Of a stretch of 37,317 nt of DNA, positions 24,469 to 33,229 are shown piece after piece (position 1 is the first letter of the stretch; each line of letters opens with the position of its first letter). The translations under genes were made by a program, and so were the position numbers. The notes below the pieces were generated by a model that did no database searches, had not been told where the DNA came from, and was given only the letters and a program-made list of their open reading frames with translations. Location of the stretch: contig SHZG01000004.1 of NCBI GenBank assembly GCA_009692395.1, positions 1 through 37,317 on the forward strand, given 5' to 3'. The stretch is from Methylococcales bacterium. Its GTDB lineage: Bacteria > Pseudomonadota > Gammaproteobacteria > Methylococcales > Methylomonadaceae.

Positions 24469-25857
24469 TTGACCAACGTGCAAGATATTACCAGCCCGAT
24501 GAGTACATCGGAAAAACGCGCAGTCGCTTCATTAGCCAGTATTTACGCTTTGCGAATGCTGGGGCTATTTATGATATTACCCGTGTTATCGTTATTTTCA
24601 GAACAGCTTGAAGGCTCAACTCCAGCGTTAATTGGCTTAGCAATGGGCATTTATGGTTTGCCTCAGGTGTTATTGCAAATGCCTTTTGGACTGCTATCGG
24701 ATCGCTTTGGTCGCAAAAAAATTATTCTTATCGGTTTATTGTTGTTTTTTATTGGTAGCGTGATTGCCGCTTTTTCGACCACAATTTATGGCGTGATAGC
24801 GGGGCGGGCTTTTCAAGGTGCGGGCGCGGTTTCTGCGGTAGTGATGGCGTTAGTCGCCGATTTAACCCAAGAAGTGCATCGGACTAAAGCAATGGCGACG
24901 ATTGGTATCAGTATTGGGATGTCGTTTGGTGCGGGTATTATTGCAGGGCCTATTATTGCAAGTTTTGGTGGTGTACAAGCGGTGTTTGCTGTCACAGCGG
25001 TATTAACGGTGCTGGCGATGTTAGCGGTTATTTATATCGTGCCTAATCCAGAACATTCTAAACTGCATCGAGATGCAGAGTTTGTGCCTGAACAAGCCAT
25101 GAACGCACTAAAAAATCCTGATTTGTTGCGTTTGGATTATGGAATTTTTGTGCTGCATTTGATTTTAATGGCTATTTTTGTGGTCGTACCGTCATTAATG
25201 CGGCAAGCAGGTTTAGAAGCGGGGCATGAGTGGCAAGTTTATTTACCCGTGTTTGCAGGTTCAATGGTGGTGATGATTCCGTTTATTATTCTGGCAGAAA
25301 AAAAACGCAAAATGAAAGCGGTGTTTCTGGGTGCTGTGGGTGTTTTAGTATTAGCAGAATTAGGCTTATCGCAGTTTCATGACACACTAATCAGCATTAT
25401 CGGCTTTTTGGCAGTGTTTTTTTGCGGCTTTAATTTATTAGAAGCTACCCTGCCCTCGTTAATTTCCAAAACTGCACCCGCTGATTTAAAAGGCACAGCA
25501 ATGGGTGCGTATTCAAGCTGTCAGTTTATGGGCTTATTTCTCGGTGGTGTGCTGGGTGGTTGGTTTAATGGTCACTATGGCGTGACAGCGGTATTTTTAT
25601 TTTGTGCGGTGGTGGCGTTGAGTTGGTTTGTGGTGTCGCTGAGTATGAAACCGCCGCGTTATTTAGCCAATATGCTGATTTCTTTGGAAAATTTAAATGA
25701 GCAAGTCACTAATACCTTTGTTAGTCAATTGCTGGAGATTGTCGGTGTCGTCGAAGTGACTGTACACAATGAAGAAGCAGTGGCGTATCTTAAAGTAGAC
25801 AGTCAGTTATTAGATAAAGACCAGTTGCAAACTTTGCTTGACCATTATGCGGACTGA
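24469..25857 (+). CDS. yajR: MFS transporter of the YajR type
   Basis: A 12-segment major facilitator with a C-terminal cytosolic ferredoxin-like YAM domain (about 395-462, ending AYLKVDSQLLDKDQLQTLLDHY). The motif A loop reads GLLSDRFGRKK; other matches to E. coli YajR are LRMLGLFMILPVLSL, GLAMGIYGLPQVLLQMPFG, AGRAFQGAGAVSAVVMAL and LEATLPSLISKTAPADLKGTAMGAYSS. The length of 462 residues equals YajR (454) within a few residues. The start is TTG, fixed by a strong AGGAGG. The substrate of YajR is not established; a proton-coupled drug or sugar-type exporter is inferred from the family. Confidence 0.9.
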   Translation: MTNVQDITSPMSTSEKRAVASLASIYALRMLGLFMILPVLSLFSEQLEGSTPALIGLAMGIYGLPQVLLQMPFGLLSDRFGRKKIILIGLLLFFIGSVIAAFSTTIYGVIAGRAFQGAGAVSAVVMALVADLTQEVHRTKAMATIGISIGMSFGAGIIAGPIIASFGGVQAVFAVTAVLTVLAMLAVIYIVPNPEHSKLHRDAEFVPEQAMNALKNPDLLRLDYGIFVLHLILMAIFVVVPSLMRQAGLEAGHEWQVYLPVFAGSMVVMIPFIILAEKKRKMKAVFLGAVGVLVLAELGLSQFHDTLISIIGFLAVFFCGFNLLEATLPSLISKTAPADLKGTAMGAYSSCQFMGLFLGGVLGGWFNGHYGVTAVFLFCAVVALSWFVVSLSMKPPRYLANMLISLENLNEQVTNTFVSQLLEIVGVVEVTVHNEEAVAYLKVDSQLLDKDQLQTLLDHYAD

Positions 25858-25860
25858 TTA

Positions 25861-26108
25861 ACTGGCGTTACGCATGAAAAAGAAATAGTCCACGAAAAGC
25901 ACGAAAGACACAAAAAAATCAAAATCTGTCATGAGGAGTCCAAGTCATGCCCTTTGGACTCCGAACGATGAATAGTTTAGACACCTAGTAGATACAGGTA
26001 AGTCATTTTAAAAACACGGGTTTTACTCACCACGAACAGTTACACCATGATTTTTTCGTGCTTTTCGTGTCTTTCGTGGACAAAATTTTTCTTGTGCGTA
26101 ACATCAGT
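25861..26108. mobile_element. MITE-like element with about 60-bp imperfect terminal inverted repeats
   Basis: The left arm (25861-25920) and the reverse complement of the right arm (26049-26108) share ACTG..GTTACGCA, GTCCACGAAA, a permuted AGCACGAAAGACAC / GACACGAAAAGCAC block and AAAAAATC. The 128-base centre holds its own hairpin (GGAGTCCAA...TTGGACTCC near 25935-25965) and no reading frame of note. A part of the end (CGTGGACAA...TGCGTAACATC) recurs at 24359-24379. This fills the whole 301-base gap between yajR and the GGDEF-EAL gene, and no transposase is linked to it. Confidence 0.6.
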
Positions 26109-26158
26109 GATTAATGAGTCTTGCTAGTTGTTGGGTTACGGCTATCGCCTAACCCAAT

Positions 26159-29100
26159 CTACAATGATTGCGTTACGCCTGTTGAAAGTAATGTTGCAAA
26201 ATCAGCCGCTGGAACAGGTTTACTACAAAAATAACCTTGATACATATCACACCCGTGTTCGCGTAAAAATGCTAATTGTTCCGCCGTCTCTACACCTTCA
26301 GCTAATACTTTAAAACCTAAATGATGCGCCATTGCAATAATGGTTGCGGTGATGGCCATATCGCCCGCTAAAAAGGGAATATCATCAATAAAGGTTTTAT
26401 CTATTTTCAATAAATCAACGGGGAAATATTTGAGATACGCCAACGATGAATAGCCTGTACCAAAATCATCAATAGCAAAGCGCACACCTTGTTCATGAAG
26501 ACCATTAAGAATAGACAGCGCGTGCTGTTGATTTTCCATTAAGCCACTTTCGGTGATTTCTAATTCCAGATACTCAACGGGAAAGCCTGACTCCAGCAAT
26601 ACTTGAGTAACCAGCGCGTTAATATCACTGCGGCTAAATTGATGCTCCGAAACATTAACTGCCAAGGTAATAGCAGGTAAACCTTGATCTAACCATTGCC
26701 GACCTAGCCTACAGGTTTCTCGTAGCACCCATTCACCCAGAGCAACAATTAAACCTGTGTCCTCAGCAAGTGGAATCAACTCACTGGGCATAATAAAACC
26801 ATGAATGGGATCATGCCAACGGACTAAGGCTTCGGCACCGATAATACAGCCACTATTAATGTCGATTTGGGGTTGAAAATAAACCTGTAGTTCTTGCTGT
26901 TCAATGGCGTGACGTAAACGAGCTTCCAATGCAATCCGTTCACGCGCTTTTTCGGTTAATTCATCAGAAAAATAAGCAAAGCAACCGCGTCCTGATGCTT
27001 TAGCATGATAGAGAGCCGTATCCGCATTATCCATGAGTGTTTCTACGGTGTGACCGTGCTGTGGATAAAGAGCAATACCAATACTAGCTCCGATAGTGAC
27101 ACTGTAATGTTCGACCAGTATAAAGGGTTGTTTTAAGCTAACAATAATATCATCAGCAACCCGCGCCACATTTTCATAATGGTTGATATTTTCCATTAGA
27201 ATGATAAATTCATCGCCCCCTAAACGTGCCACTGTATCCACTTCACGCACACAGGCTTTAATGCGTATTGCTACTTGTTGTAATAATTTATCCCCTGCCG
27301 CATGACCAAAATTATCATTAACGACTTTAAATTTATCTAAATCCATCATTAATACAGCCATCAGATTACCTGTGCGATGATTACTATCAATGCCGTGTTC
27401 GATGCGCATTTGTAGCAATCGGCGATTCGCTAACTGTGTTAAATGATCATAAAAAGCTAAGTTATTAATATGCTCCTCGGCAACTTTGCGTTCAGTAATG
27501 TCTTCCACCATTACCATAATATAATCGACTTCACTATTGGGCTTACGAACGCAACGCACGACTAACTTAGTGGGAATAATTTTGCCAGTGCGACTAACAA
27601 AACGTTTTTCTAACGAGTAACCATTAATCTCATTCGCTAACAAGCGTTCAAATTGTTCAACATTAGCAGCTAAATCATCTGGATAGGTCAGTTCAGCCCA
27701 CGTCATACGACGTAATTCTTGTTCTGAGTATTCCATCATGTCACATAAACATTGATTAATACGCATCCAGCCTTTTTCAGGTGATGTAATTGCCAAGCCG
27801 ACTAAATCCAATTCGTAAAATGCGCGTAATTGTTCTTCATCTTGTTTGCGGTCAGTAATATCAGTCGATATGCCACATAAGCCATAAATAGTGTCGTCAT
27901 CAAAGCGTAACGGTTGTTTGACAGTAAGATAGGCAGTACAACGAGAACCATCTTCGCTGACATTTACTTCTTCACGCGCGATACGCTCACCCTGTTCAAT
28001 GACACGACTATCATTAATATGTAAATTAGCGGCAGTGTCACTGTCAAAAAAATCGCTATCGGTTTTACCTATGATAGCGTCCAGTGGTTGCTTAAACAGT
28101 TCCCGCACTAAGCGATTCGCATACTGATAACGATAGTCTTTGTCTTTGATGTAAATATAGGCTTCAACATTGTCGAGAATAGTATTCAGTTTATTTTCAC
28201 TATCACGCAGTTGTTGTTCTACTTGTTTGCTCTCAGTAATGTCACGGGTAACAGACAATAATGCAGTGATATGACCATCACTATTACGCAAAGGCACGGC
28301 ACGAGTTTCCAGCCAGCGATATGTTCCCTTAAGCCCGCGTATTTCAAACTCAAGATTGCCAGACCCACCATTGAATACTTGTCTTGTTAATGCCATGAAC
28401 GCAGCCCTATATTTTGGCAGTACAATTTCTTGTATATTCTGACCGATGACTGACTGCTCAGAATCCGCTTCAATAATCGCCAAGCCAGCAGGATTCATCT
28501 GTAATAACGACCCGTTTGCCGCCAGTAACTTCAAACATTCAGGCTGTGTTTCAATAATAGTACGCATTTTTAGTTCACTTTCTTGCTGTGCCATCCGTGC
28601 TTGTTCGCGCTCAGCTTCAATCTGTGCAAGATTAACCTGCTTTTCTAATAACCAGCCCAATACACTGTTTTTTGAGGCAGTTGGGATTGAATTAGCCCAT
28701 AAAAAATCCTTGTTACCAAAATGAGAGATACAGAGTTGCAATTGATCCACAGAACAGCCCAACACGGCGTACAAAGCCCGATCGGCAAGCACCAGCGTCA
28801 ACAGCAATAGAAAACCAAAGACAATAAACAATATCCATAAGAGTGTTGAGGTACTTTCGGCGGAGCGAACAGTTTTTAGTGTGCGCTGCTCTATCATCAG
28901 ATTGAATTTACCGATGGGCTGCATCATGTTCGCCTTGGCTTGAAAATAAGTTGGGGAATATAACAACTCTATGGCTTTGCGGCGATTATCATCAGTGAGT
29001 GGTTGAGTGGCTTCGATTAACGCCATCGTGGCGAATTCATCGCGTATCAATTGATCGGAATTGTGCTTTACTTGCGCCAATTTAGCAAATTCTGCGGCGG

Positions 29101-29497
29101 TAAAATGAGCTTGCTGCATGAGTTCAAGCAAGGAAATTGACTCACCTTTAGCGCGTGGTCGGCGGTTGCCTGCCAACACAAAATCCCAATAAACATCTTC
29201 ATAGCTTAATGGACGTGGTCTTTTACCCTCACGAATGGCGATAATTTCCAGATAGTGCTGCTTGTAAATAGGATTACCCGTTGCCACATAACTGCGTACT
29301 GTGTTGGTGAGATCATCAGACGAATGGCGTAATTCATCTGCCAATAAAAATGCCTGCAAGCGCGACTCGTTAGCTAGACCTATCTCTTTTTCTGAGTGGA
29401 TATAAAAGCCAAGGCTAAGAGACAAGATGACAAACATCCCCAAGACTAGCCAAAGACTGCGTGTGAACCTCAATAAGTTTTTGTTGTACTTAGTCAT
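26159..29497 (-). CDS. PAS-GGDEF-EAL sensor protein (cyclic di-GMP synthesis/breakdown)
   Basis: A 1112-residue membrane sensor. TM1 is about 13-33, followed by an extracytoplasmic helical region (about 35-215) and TM2 at about 218-240. Three PAS domains follow, each ended by an R-D-I-T-E/D-R type junction (about 312-425, 433-550, 555-670). The GGDEF domain (about 680-840) has an intact catalytic GGDEF (760-764) and an upstream RxxD inhibitory site (751-754). The EAL domain (about 855-1105) has EAL at 889-891, DDFGTGYSS at 1010-1018 and KVLAEGVE near 1063-1070. Both catalytic halves look competent. The first extracellular part contains odd basic stretches (REGKRPRP, NRRPRAK) and does not match a sensor domain I can name. 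It stands alone between the MITE-like element and the Gld-like operon. Confidence 0.93.
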   Translation of the reverse strand: MTKYNKNLLRFTRSLWLVLGMFVILSLSLGFYIHSEKEIGLANESRLQAFLLADELRHSSDDLTNTVRSYVATGNPIYKQHYLEIIAIREGKRPRPLSYEDVYWDFVLAGNRRPRAKGESISLLELMQQAHFTAAEFAKLAQVKHNSDQLIRDEFATMALIEATQPLTDDNRRKAIELLYSPTYFQAKANMMQPIGKFNLMIEQRTLKTVRSAESTSTLLWILFIVFGFLLLLTLVLADRALYAVLGCSVDQLQLCISHFGNKDFLWANSIPTASKNSVLGWLLEKQVNLAQIEAEREQARMAQQESELKMRTIIETQPECLKLLAANGSLLQMNPAGLAIIEADSEQSVIGQNIQEIVLPKYRAAFMALTRQVFNGGSGNLEFEIRGLKGTYRWLETRAVPLRNSDGHITALLSVTRDITESKQVEQQLRDSENKLNTILDNVEAYIYIKDKDYRYQYANRLVRELFKQPLDAIIGKTDSDFFDSDTAANLHINDSRVIEQGERIAREEVNVSEDGSRCTAYLTVKQPLRFDDDTIYGLCGISTDITDRKQDEEQLRAFYELDLVGLAITSPEKGWMRINQCLCDMMEYSEQELRRMTWAELTYPDDLAANVEQFERLLANEINGYSLEKRFVSRTGKIIPTKLVVRCVRKPNSEVDYIMVMVEDITERKVAEEHINNLAFYDHLTQLANRRLLQMRIEHGIDSNHRTGNLMAVLMMDLDKFKVVNDNFGHAAGDKLLQQVAIRIKACVREVDTVARLGGDEFIILMENINHYENVARVADDIIVSLKQPFILVEHYSVTIGASIGIALYPQHGHTVETLMDNADTALYHAKASGRGCFAYFSDELTEKARERIALEARLRHAIEQQELQVYFQPQIDINSGCIIGAEALVRWHDPIHGFIMPSELIPLAEDTGLIVALGEWVLRETCRLGRQWLDQGLPAITLAVNVSEHQFSRSDINALVTQVLLESGFPVEYLELEITESGLMENQQHALSILNGLHEQGVRFAIDDFGTGYSSLAYLKYFPVDLLKIDKTFIDDIPFLAGDMAITATIIAMAHHLGFKVLAEGVETAEQLAFLREHGCDMYQGYFCSKPVPAADFATLLSTGVTQSL

Positions 29498-29518
29498 TTA
29501 GTGTTTGATTAGTGAGTA

Positions 29519-29569
29519 ATGGGTACAATGTAAAAGACGCTGCATTACAACGTCTCCACAATACCCATT
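29519..29569. repeat. Imperfect fold-back between the GGDEF-EAL and GldG-like genes
   Basis: AATGGGTA (29519-29526) pairs with TACCCATT (29562-29569), and AGACG (29535-29539) pairs with CGTCT (29551-29555). It may end the gldG transcript; no T-run follows directly. Confidence 0.4.
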
Positions 29570-29596
29570 GTTCATGGACAATATCAATATATTACT

Positions 29597-30922
29597 CTAA
29601 CGCCGATTACGTCTGCGCCAAACAAAAAAGCCTGTCACCAGTAATAACACAGGCACAATAATTAAAAAGCCAAAGCTCAGCACTGCAATCGCGGTTGGAC
29701 TTAATTGTAAATTCCCATCGGGTGTCGTTGTAGAGGGAATATCAATAAATTTATCATCATGAATCAGCCAGTTCACTAGCCTTAAACCCATGTCTAAATT
29801 GCCAACATTGCCGATATAAGTATTCGATAAAAAGTCGCCATCACCCACCACGACAATACGCTGTTCGGTATTTTTAATCGGTCGAGTTAACGCGTAAGCA
29901 AAATTTAACGGCCCTGATCGCTCAACACTGCCTGCATCAAAGCGGATTTTTCCTGATACCACCTCTGTTTCTGTCCACGACTGTTTAGCACTACTCAATA
30001 AGGCTTCTGCTTTAAATGGACTGGTTAAAGCTGAATCCAAGGCGGCAGTCACAGGATAGACAGTGATAGTCTGAAAACCTTTAGTAATCGGATGCTTAGT
30101 ATATTCGCTTGCCAATACAAAACTAGGGTCATCAATGCCATACAGCTTGGATTGTCCATCAACTAAAACACCCGCTAATACACGAATACCTAACCAATCC
30201 AACACAGGATTTAGATGGGTATTATTAGGATCAGTCAGTAATAACAGATTGCCACCGTTGTCGATATATTGCTTAATGAGCGTCAATTCACCTGCCATTA
30301 ACGGCACAGCAGGTGCGGAAATCACCAGTAACTTAGAATGATCAGGAATTGCCTGCACAGTCGCTAGATTAAGTGGTTGGGCTTTAATTTTATGCTGATC
30401 CAAGGCTTTACCAAACGAGCCAAAATCACAATTAGCGATACCCTTGGCAGCCCGTTCACCATGCCCAGTTAAAAACGATACCCAACGTTCATTGGCATTC
30501 GCCAGTTGCAATAAGGCGTTAGTTAATGACGCTTCATCCATAAAAATTAAGCGTTCAATACGGCCTTGATAATCGATAAGAATGCCGCCTTCTGAACCGA
30601 TACTCAACTCACGGGTTTTTTCAGGGATAGAGGCAGGATCAATAAACGTTAAACTCACATCGGCTTTGTACTCACTATAACGCGCCACGAGTTGTTCACT
30701 TTGCCGCCGAATGGCCGCATCTTTTTTCAGGTACGCAGTAATTTGTACTTTATCAGACAGATTGGCTAATACTTTTTGCGAGGCTTCAGAGAGCGTATTA
30801 CTGGCATTACTGGTAATGTCAATTTGTTCACTAACCCGCTGTGTTAATGCCGCTAAGCCAGCTATTAAGGCTATGAATGCCCAGGTAAGCAGCGTATTTT
30901 TTAAGCGTGCTGGTAATTTCAT
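29597..30922 (-). CDS. gldG: GldG-like ABC auxiliary (substrate-binding-like) membrane protein
   Basis: A 441-residue protein with N-terminal TM (about 10-28), a large extracytoplasmic domain and a C-terminal TM (about 412-435) followed by a WRRRNRR anchor. Matches to the ABC_transp_aux / GldG family are ITAYLKKDAAIRRQSEQLVARYSEY, VSFLTGHGERA, LLVISAPAVPLMAGELTLIKQYIDNGGNLLLLTDP and VVVGDGDFLSNTYIGN. The start overlaps the upstream permease stop by four bases (ATGA). In Bacteroidota GldAFG supports gliding; in proteobacteria the substrate is unknown, so the symbol gives family only. Confidence 0.75.
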   Translation of the reverse strand: MKLPARLKNTLLTWAFIALIAGLAALTQRVSEQIDITSNASNTLSEASQKVLANLSDKVQITAYLKKDAAIRRQSEQLVARYSEYKADVSLTFIDPASIPEKTRELSIGSEGGILIDYQGRIERLIFMDEASLTNALLQLANANERWVSFLTGHGERAAKGIANCDFGSFGKALDQHKIKAQPLNLATVQAIPDHSKLLVISAPAVPLMAGELTLIKQYIDNGGNLLLLTDPNNTHLNPVLDWLGIRVLAGVLVDGQSKLYGIDDPSFVLASEYTKHPITKGFQTITVYPVTAALDSALTSPFKAEALLSSAKQSWTETEVVSGKIRFDAGSVERSGPLNFAYALTRPIKNTEQRIVVVGDGDFLSNTYIGNVGNLDMGLRLVNWLIHDDKFIDIPSTTTPDGNLQLSPTAIAVLSFGFLIIVPVLLLVTGFFVWRRRNRR

Positions 30923-31671
30923 AGCCGCTCCTTGTCCAAACGGCGAATGCTGAGCAGTAGAAACAGGCTAATAAACAGGAAAAAATAGCTAATGTCAGCG
31001 GTATTAATTAGCCCGCTTTGAATGTTCTGAAAATGCCTGAGTATCGACAAATACGCCAACAACTCACTGTGTTTATCGGCTAAACCTGCCGACCAATCCA
31101 AAATCCACAGCACAAATAAGCCACCAAACGCGCCCATTGCTGCCACTGTCGGATGACTCGCCACACAGGACATGAATAAGCCGATGGATGCAAACGCACT
31201 AACTAATAATAATAACGCCAGTAAATTGGCAAACAATTTACCAAAATCCAGCGAGCCACCAATCAGTAACGATAAGGGCATCAGCGTAATCAGCCCGACA
31301 ATCAGGGCTAATAAACCTACACTGCCTAAGTATTTTCCGATGATAATCTCTGCATTAGACAGTGGCGCGGACAGTAACAGTGTCAGAGTTTTATGACGAC
31401 GTTCTTCACAAATTAACCGCATCGTTAATAGCGGAGTAACCAATAACAAAATAATCCCTGCGTTACCAAACAAGGGCGTAACCGTTATATCGGTCAAGCT
31501 AGGCGCGTTGTCCATCGTCGCCAATTGCGGTTGTAGCATGGTGAAATTTTCTACCTGCGTTAAAAATAAAAACGCCAATATGAATTGCAAAATGGCTAAA
31601 ATTGTCCACGCTAAAGGGGATAAAAATAGGGTTTTAAATTCACGGGCAGCAATGATTAAAATTAGGTGCAT
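30919..31671 (-). CDS. gldF: ABC-2 type permease (GldF-like)
   Basis: A 250-residue permease with six predicted membrane segments (about 15-37, 70-90, 105-137, 145-170, 177-200, 225-242). The intracellular coupling stretch TMRLICEERRHKTLTLLLSAPLSNAEIIIGKYLG is the hallmark of the GldF/NosY-type ABC-2 permeases. It overlaps the GldG-like gene by four bases and follows the ATPase gene after a 74-base gap that contains a strong palindrome (31695-31727). Substrate unknown; the symbol is by family. Confidence 0.78.
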   Translation of the reverse strand: MHLILIIAAREFKTLFLSPLAWTILAILQFILAFLFLTQVENFTMLQPQLATMDNAPSLTDITVTPLFGNAGIILLLVTPLLTMRLICEERRHKTLTLLLSAPLSNAEIIIGKYLGSVGLLALIVGLITLMPLSLLIGGSLDFGKLFANLLALLLLVSAFASIGLFMSCVASHPTVAAMGAFGGLFVLWILDWSAGLADKHSELLAYLSILRHFQNIQSGLINTADISYFFLFISLFLLLSIRRLDKERL

Positions 31672-31694
31672 AGGTCACCAAGAAATTAAGAACG

Positions 31695-31727
31695 AGACCT
31701 GCGAGGTTTTAAAAACCTCGCAGGTCT
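31695..31727. repeat. Perfect 33-bp palindrome (GACCTGCGAGG family)
   Basis: Sixteen bases from AGACCTGCGAGGTTTT invert exactly onto AAAACCTCGCAGGTCT across a single central A. It lies inside the hflD-ABC operon, between ATPase and permease genes, where it could attenuate or process the mRNA. Related copies: 35287-35311 and 37097-37129. Confidence 0.8.
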
Positions 31728-31745
31728 TTGTGAACGGTTGAAGCC

Positions 31746-32477
31746 TCATAAATCCTCCGCTAACGGCGTTTGCATAAGCTCAATAAAAATAGCTTCCAGT
31801 GATTTTTCCGCAGGTAGCTCCTCAATCCGCGCACTCAACACACAAGCCCCTTGCCGAATAATCAGCACATCAGTACACAACTCTTCGACTTCTGACAAAA
31901 TATGCGTGGAAAAAATAACCCCGTGTTCTTGCCCTAACTCGCGTATCAAATGACGAATTTCTATGATTTGTAACGGATCAAGCCCCACAGTCGGCTCATC
32001 GAGAATAATCACATCGGGATTATGTACAATGGCTTGAGCAATACCAATGCGTTGCTGATAACCTTTAGATAGATTAGCAATCAGACGGTCGGCAACATCG
32101 GTTAAGCCACAACGGGTTTCAGCTAGTGTCACTGCGGTGGTGATGTCCGCTTTAGGTACACCATGCAGTTGAGCGCAATAACGTAAAAACTCATTAACAC
32201 TGAGTTCTTTATACAGTGGCGGCGTATCAGGCACATAACCTAAACTGCGTTTAGCTAATTTAGCTTGTGTTTGCATATCAAAACCGTTGATATGAATCGC
32301 GCCACTGCTGGGCGCGAGATTGCCGCATAGCATTTGCAAAGTGGTGGTTTTGCCCGCGCCATTAACGCCTAAAAAGCCGATTATCTGCCCTTTTTTCAAT
32401 TCAAAACTGACATTATTAACGGCACACTGTTTGCCGTAATAACGGGTGAGTTGCTTGGCATTGATTAAAGTTGTCAT
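31746..32477 (-). CDS. gldA: ABC transporter ATPase (GldA-like)
   Basis: A 243-residue ATPase starting MTTLINAKQLTRYYG; upstream in-frame ATGs lie within hflD and are rejected because the ATG at 32477 overlaps the hflD TAA by one base. Walker A is GVNGAGKT (37-44), signature LSKGYQQR (136-143), Walker B VIILDEP (156-162), and switch His is in STHILSEVEEL. The Q-loop position reads YVPDTPPLY with Asp instead of Gln, similar to the GldA/multidrug-type subfamily (YLPEHNPLY). With the GldF- and GldG-like genes downstream it forms one exporter of unknown substrate. Confidence 0.82.
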   Translation of the reverse strand: MTTLINAKQLTRYYGKQCAVNNVSFELKKGQIIGFLGVNGAGKTTTLQMLCGNLAPSSGAIHINGFDMQTQAKLAKRSLGYVPDTPPLYKELSVNEFLRYCAQLHGVPKADITTAVTLAETRCGLTDVADRLIANLSKGYQQRIGIAQAIVHNPDVIILDEPTVGLDPLQIIEIRHLIRELGQEHGVIFSTHILSEVEELCTDVLIIRQGACVLSARIEELPAEKSLEAIFIELMQTPLAEDL

Positions 32478-33103
32478 TACCGTATCTGTTTTAATAACTG
32501 CTCTAATTCGGCTTGCATTTTTTTCCGCGCAAACAAAAACTTCCAGCGTGTTCCGCCGCATTGTTTCCATAACAACGCTGAACGAATACCCGCTAACAAA
32601 CACGCACGGATTTTATTAGCAATATCGGCTCTCTCTAAATAATCAGAGTCGCCGTTTACCATAATACGCGGCTGCAAGGTACTCAATGTTTCCTGATAGA
32701 CATTCCCCAGATTGGCAAATACATTTTCATGCAATAAACCAAATTGATCGGCTTGGATTTGCACTTTAACAATACCTGCTTGAATGGTTTTCAGCATTTG
32801 CGGTTCTTGCGCTATGCGATTTTCTAAAAAAACCAAAGACGCACAATAACGCGCTTGCTGTGGCTCGGCGATTTTATAACCTGTCATCTGCTCGCTTAGT
32901 TGTTCTAAGCCCAGTTTTAAATTAGTCAGCCCGCCATAAATATCCAACACACTGTCAGAATCTATTTTTAAAATACTGGTCATACTGGATTCTAGTGCGA
33001 CAGGCTCAGCTTTTCCCGTGGAAGCGAGTTGCTGAACTAAAGCGGCGGCTTGGGCGATGCCTGCTAAGGCGATGGTTTGATTGGTTAGGGTTTTAAGTTG
33101 CAT
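32477..33103 (-). CDS. hflD: High frequency lysogenization protein HflD homologue
   Basis: A 208-residue alpha-helical protein (E. coli HflD has 213). Recognisable blocks are the N-terminal TNQTIALAGIAQAAALVQQLA (including the invariant GxxQAAxLVxxLA), SILKIDSDSVLDIYGGLTNLKLGLEQL and ARYCASLVFLENRI...L, then IRACLLAGIRSALLWKQCGG, followed by WKFLFARKKMQAELEQLL. In E. coli it lies beside mnmA and purB and binds lambda CII at the membrane; its cellular role is unclear. Here it leads an ABC operon, with its stop overlapping the ATPase ATG by one base (TAATG). Confidence 0.9.
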   Translation of the reverse strand: MQLKTLTNQTIALAGIAQAAALVQQLASTGKAEPVALESSMTSILKIDSDSVLDIYGGLTNLKLGLEQLSEQMTGYKIAEPQQARYCASLVFLENRIAQEPQMLKTIQAGIVKVQIQADQFGLLHENVFANLGNVYQETLSTLQPRIMVNGDSDYLERADIANKIRACLLAGIRSALLWKQCGGTRWKFLFARKKMQAELEQLLKQIR

Positions 33104-33139
33104 AGAATCTCGATTAAAACTTGTTGATTGCTTAAACTC

Positions 33140-33159
33140 GGTGCAGATAAATCTGCACC
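33140..33159. repeat. Short palindrome GGTGCAGAT / ATCTGCACC
   Basis: A 9-bp inverted repeat with a 2-base centre, followed by TAC, in the 126-base gap between the restriction gene and hflD. It has the same core and outer TAC as 24326-24352 but different inner bases. Confidence 0.5.
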
Positions 33160-33229
33160 TACATTTTATGCGTAATTAATACAATTAGGATGGCCTGAGG
33201 TACGAAGCCAATCAATCGCAACAGATGGG

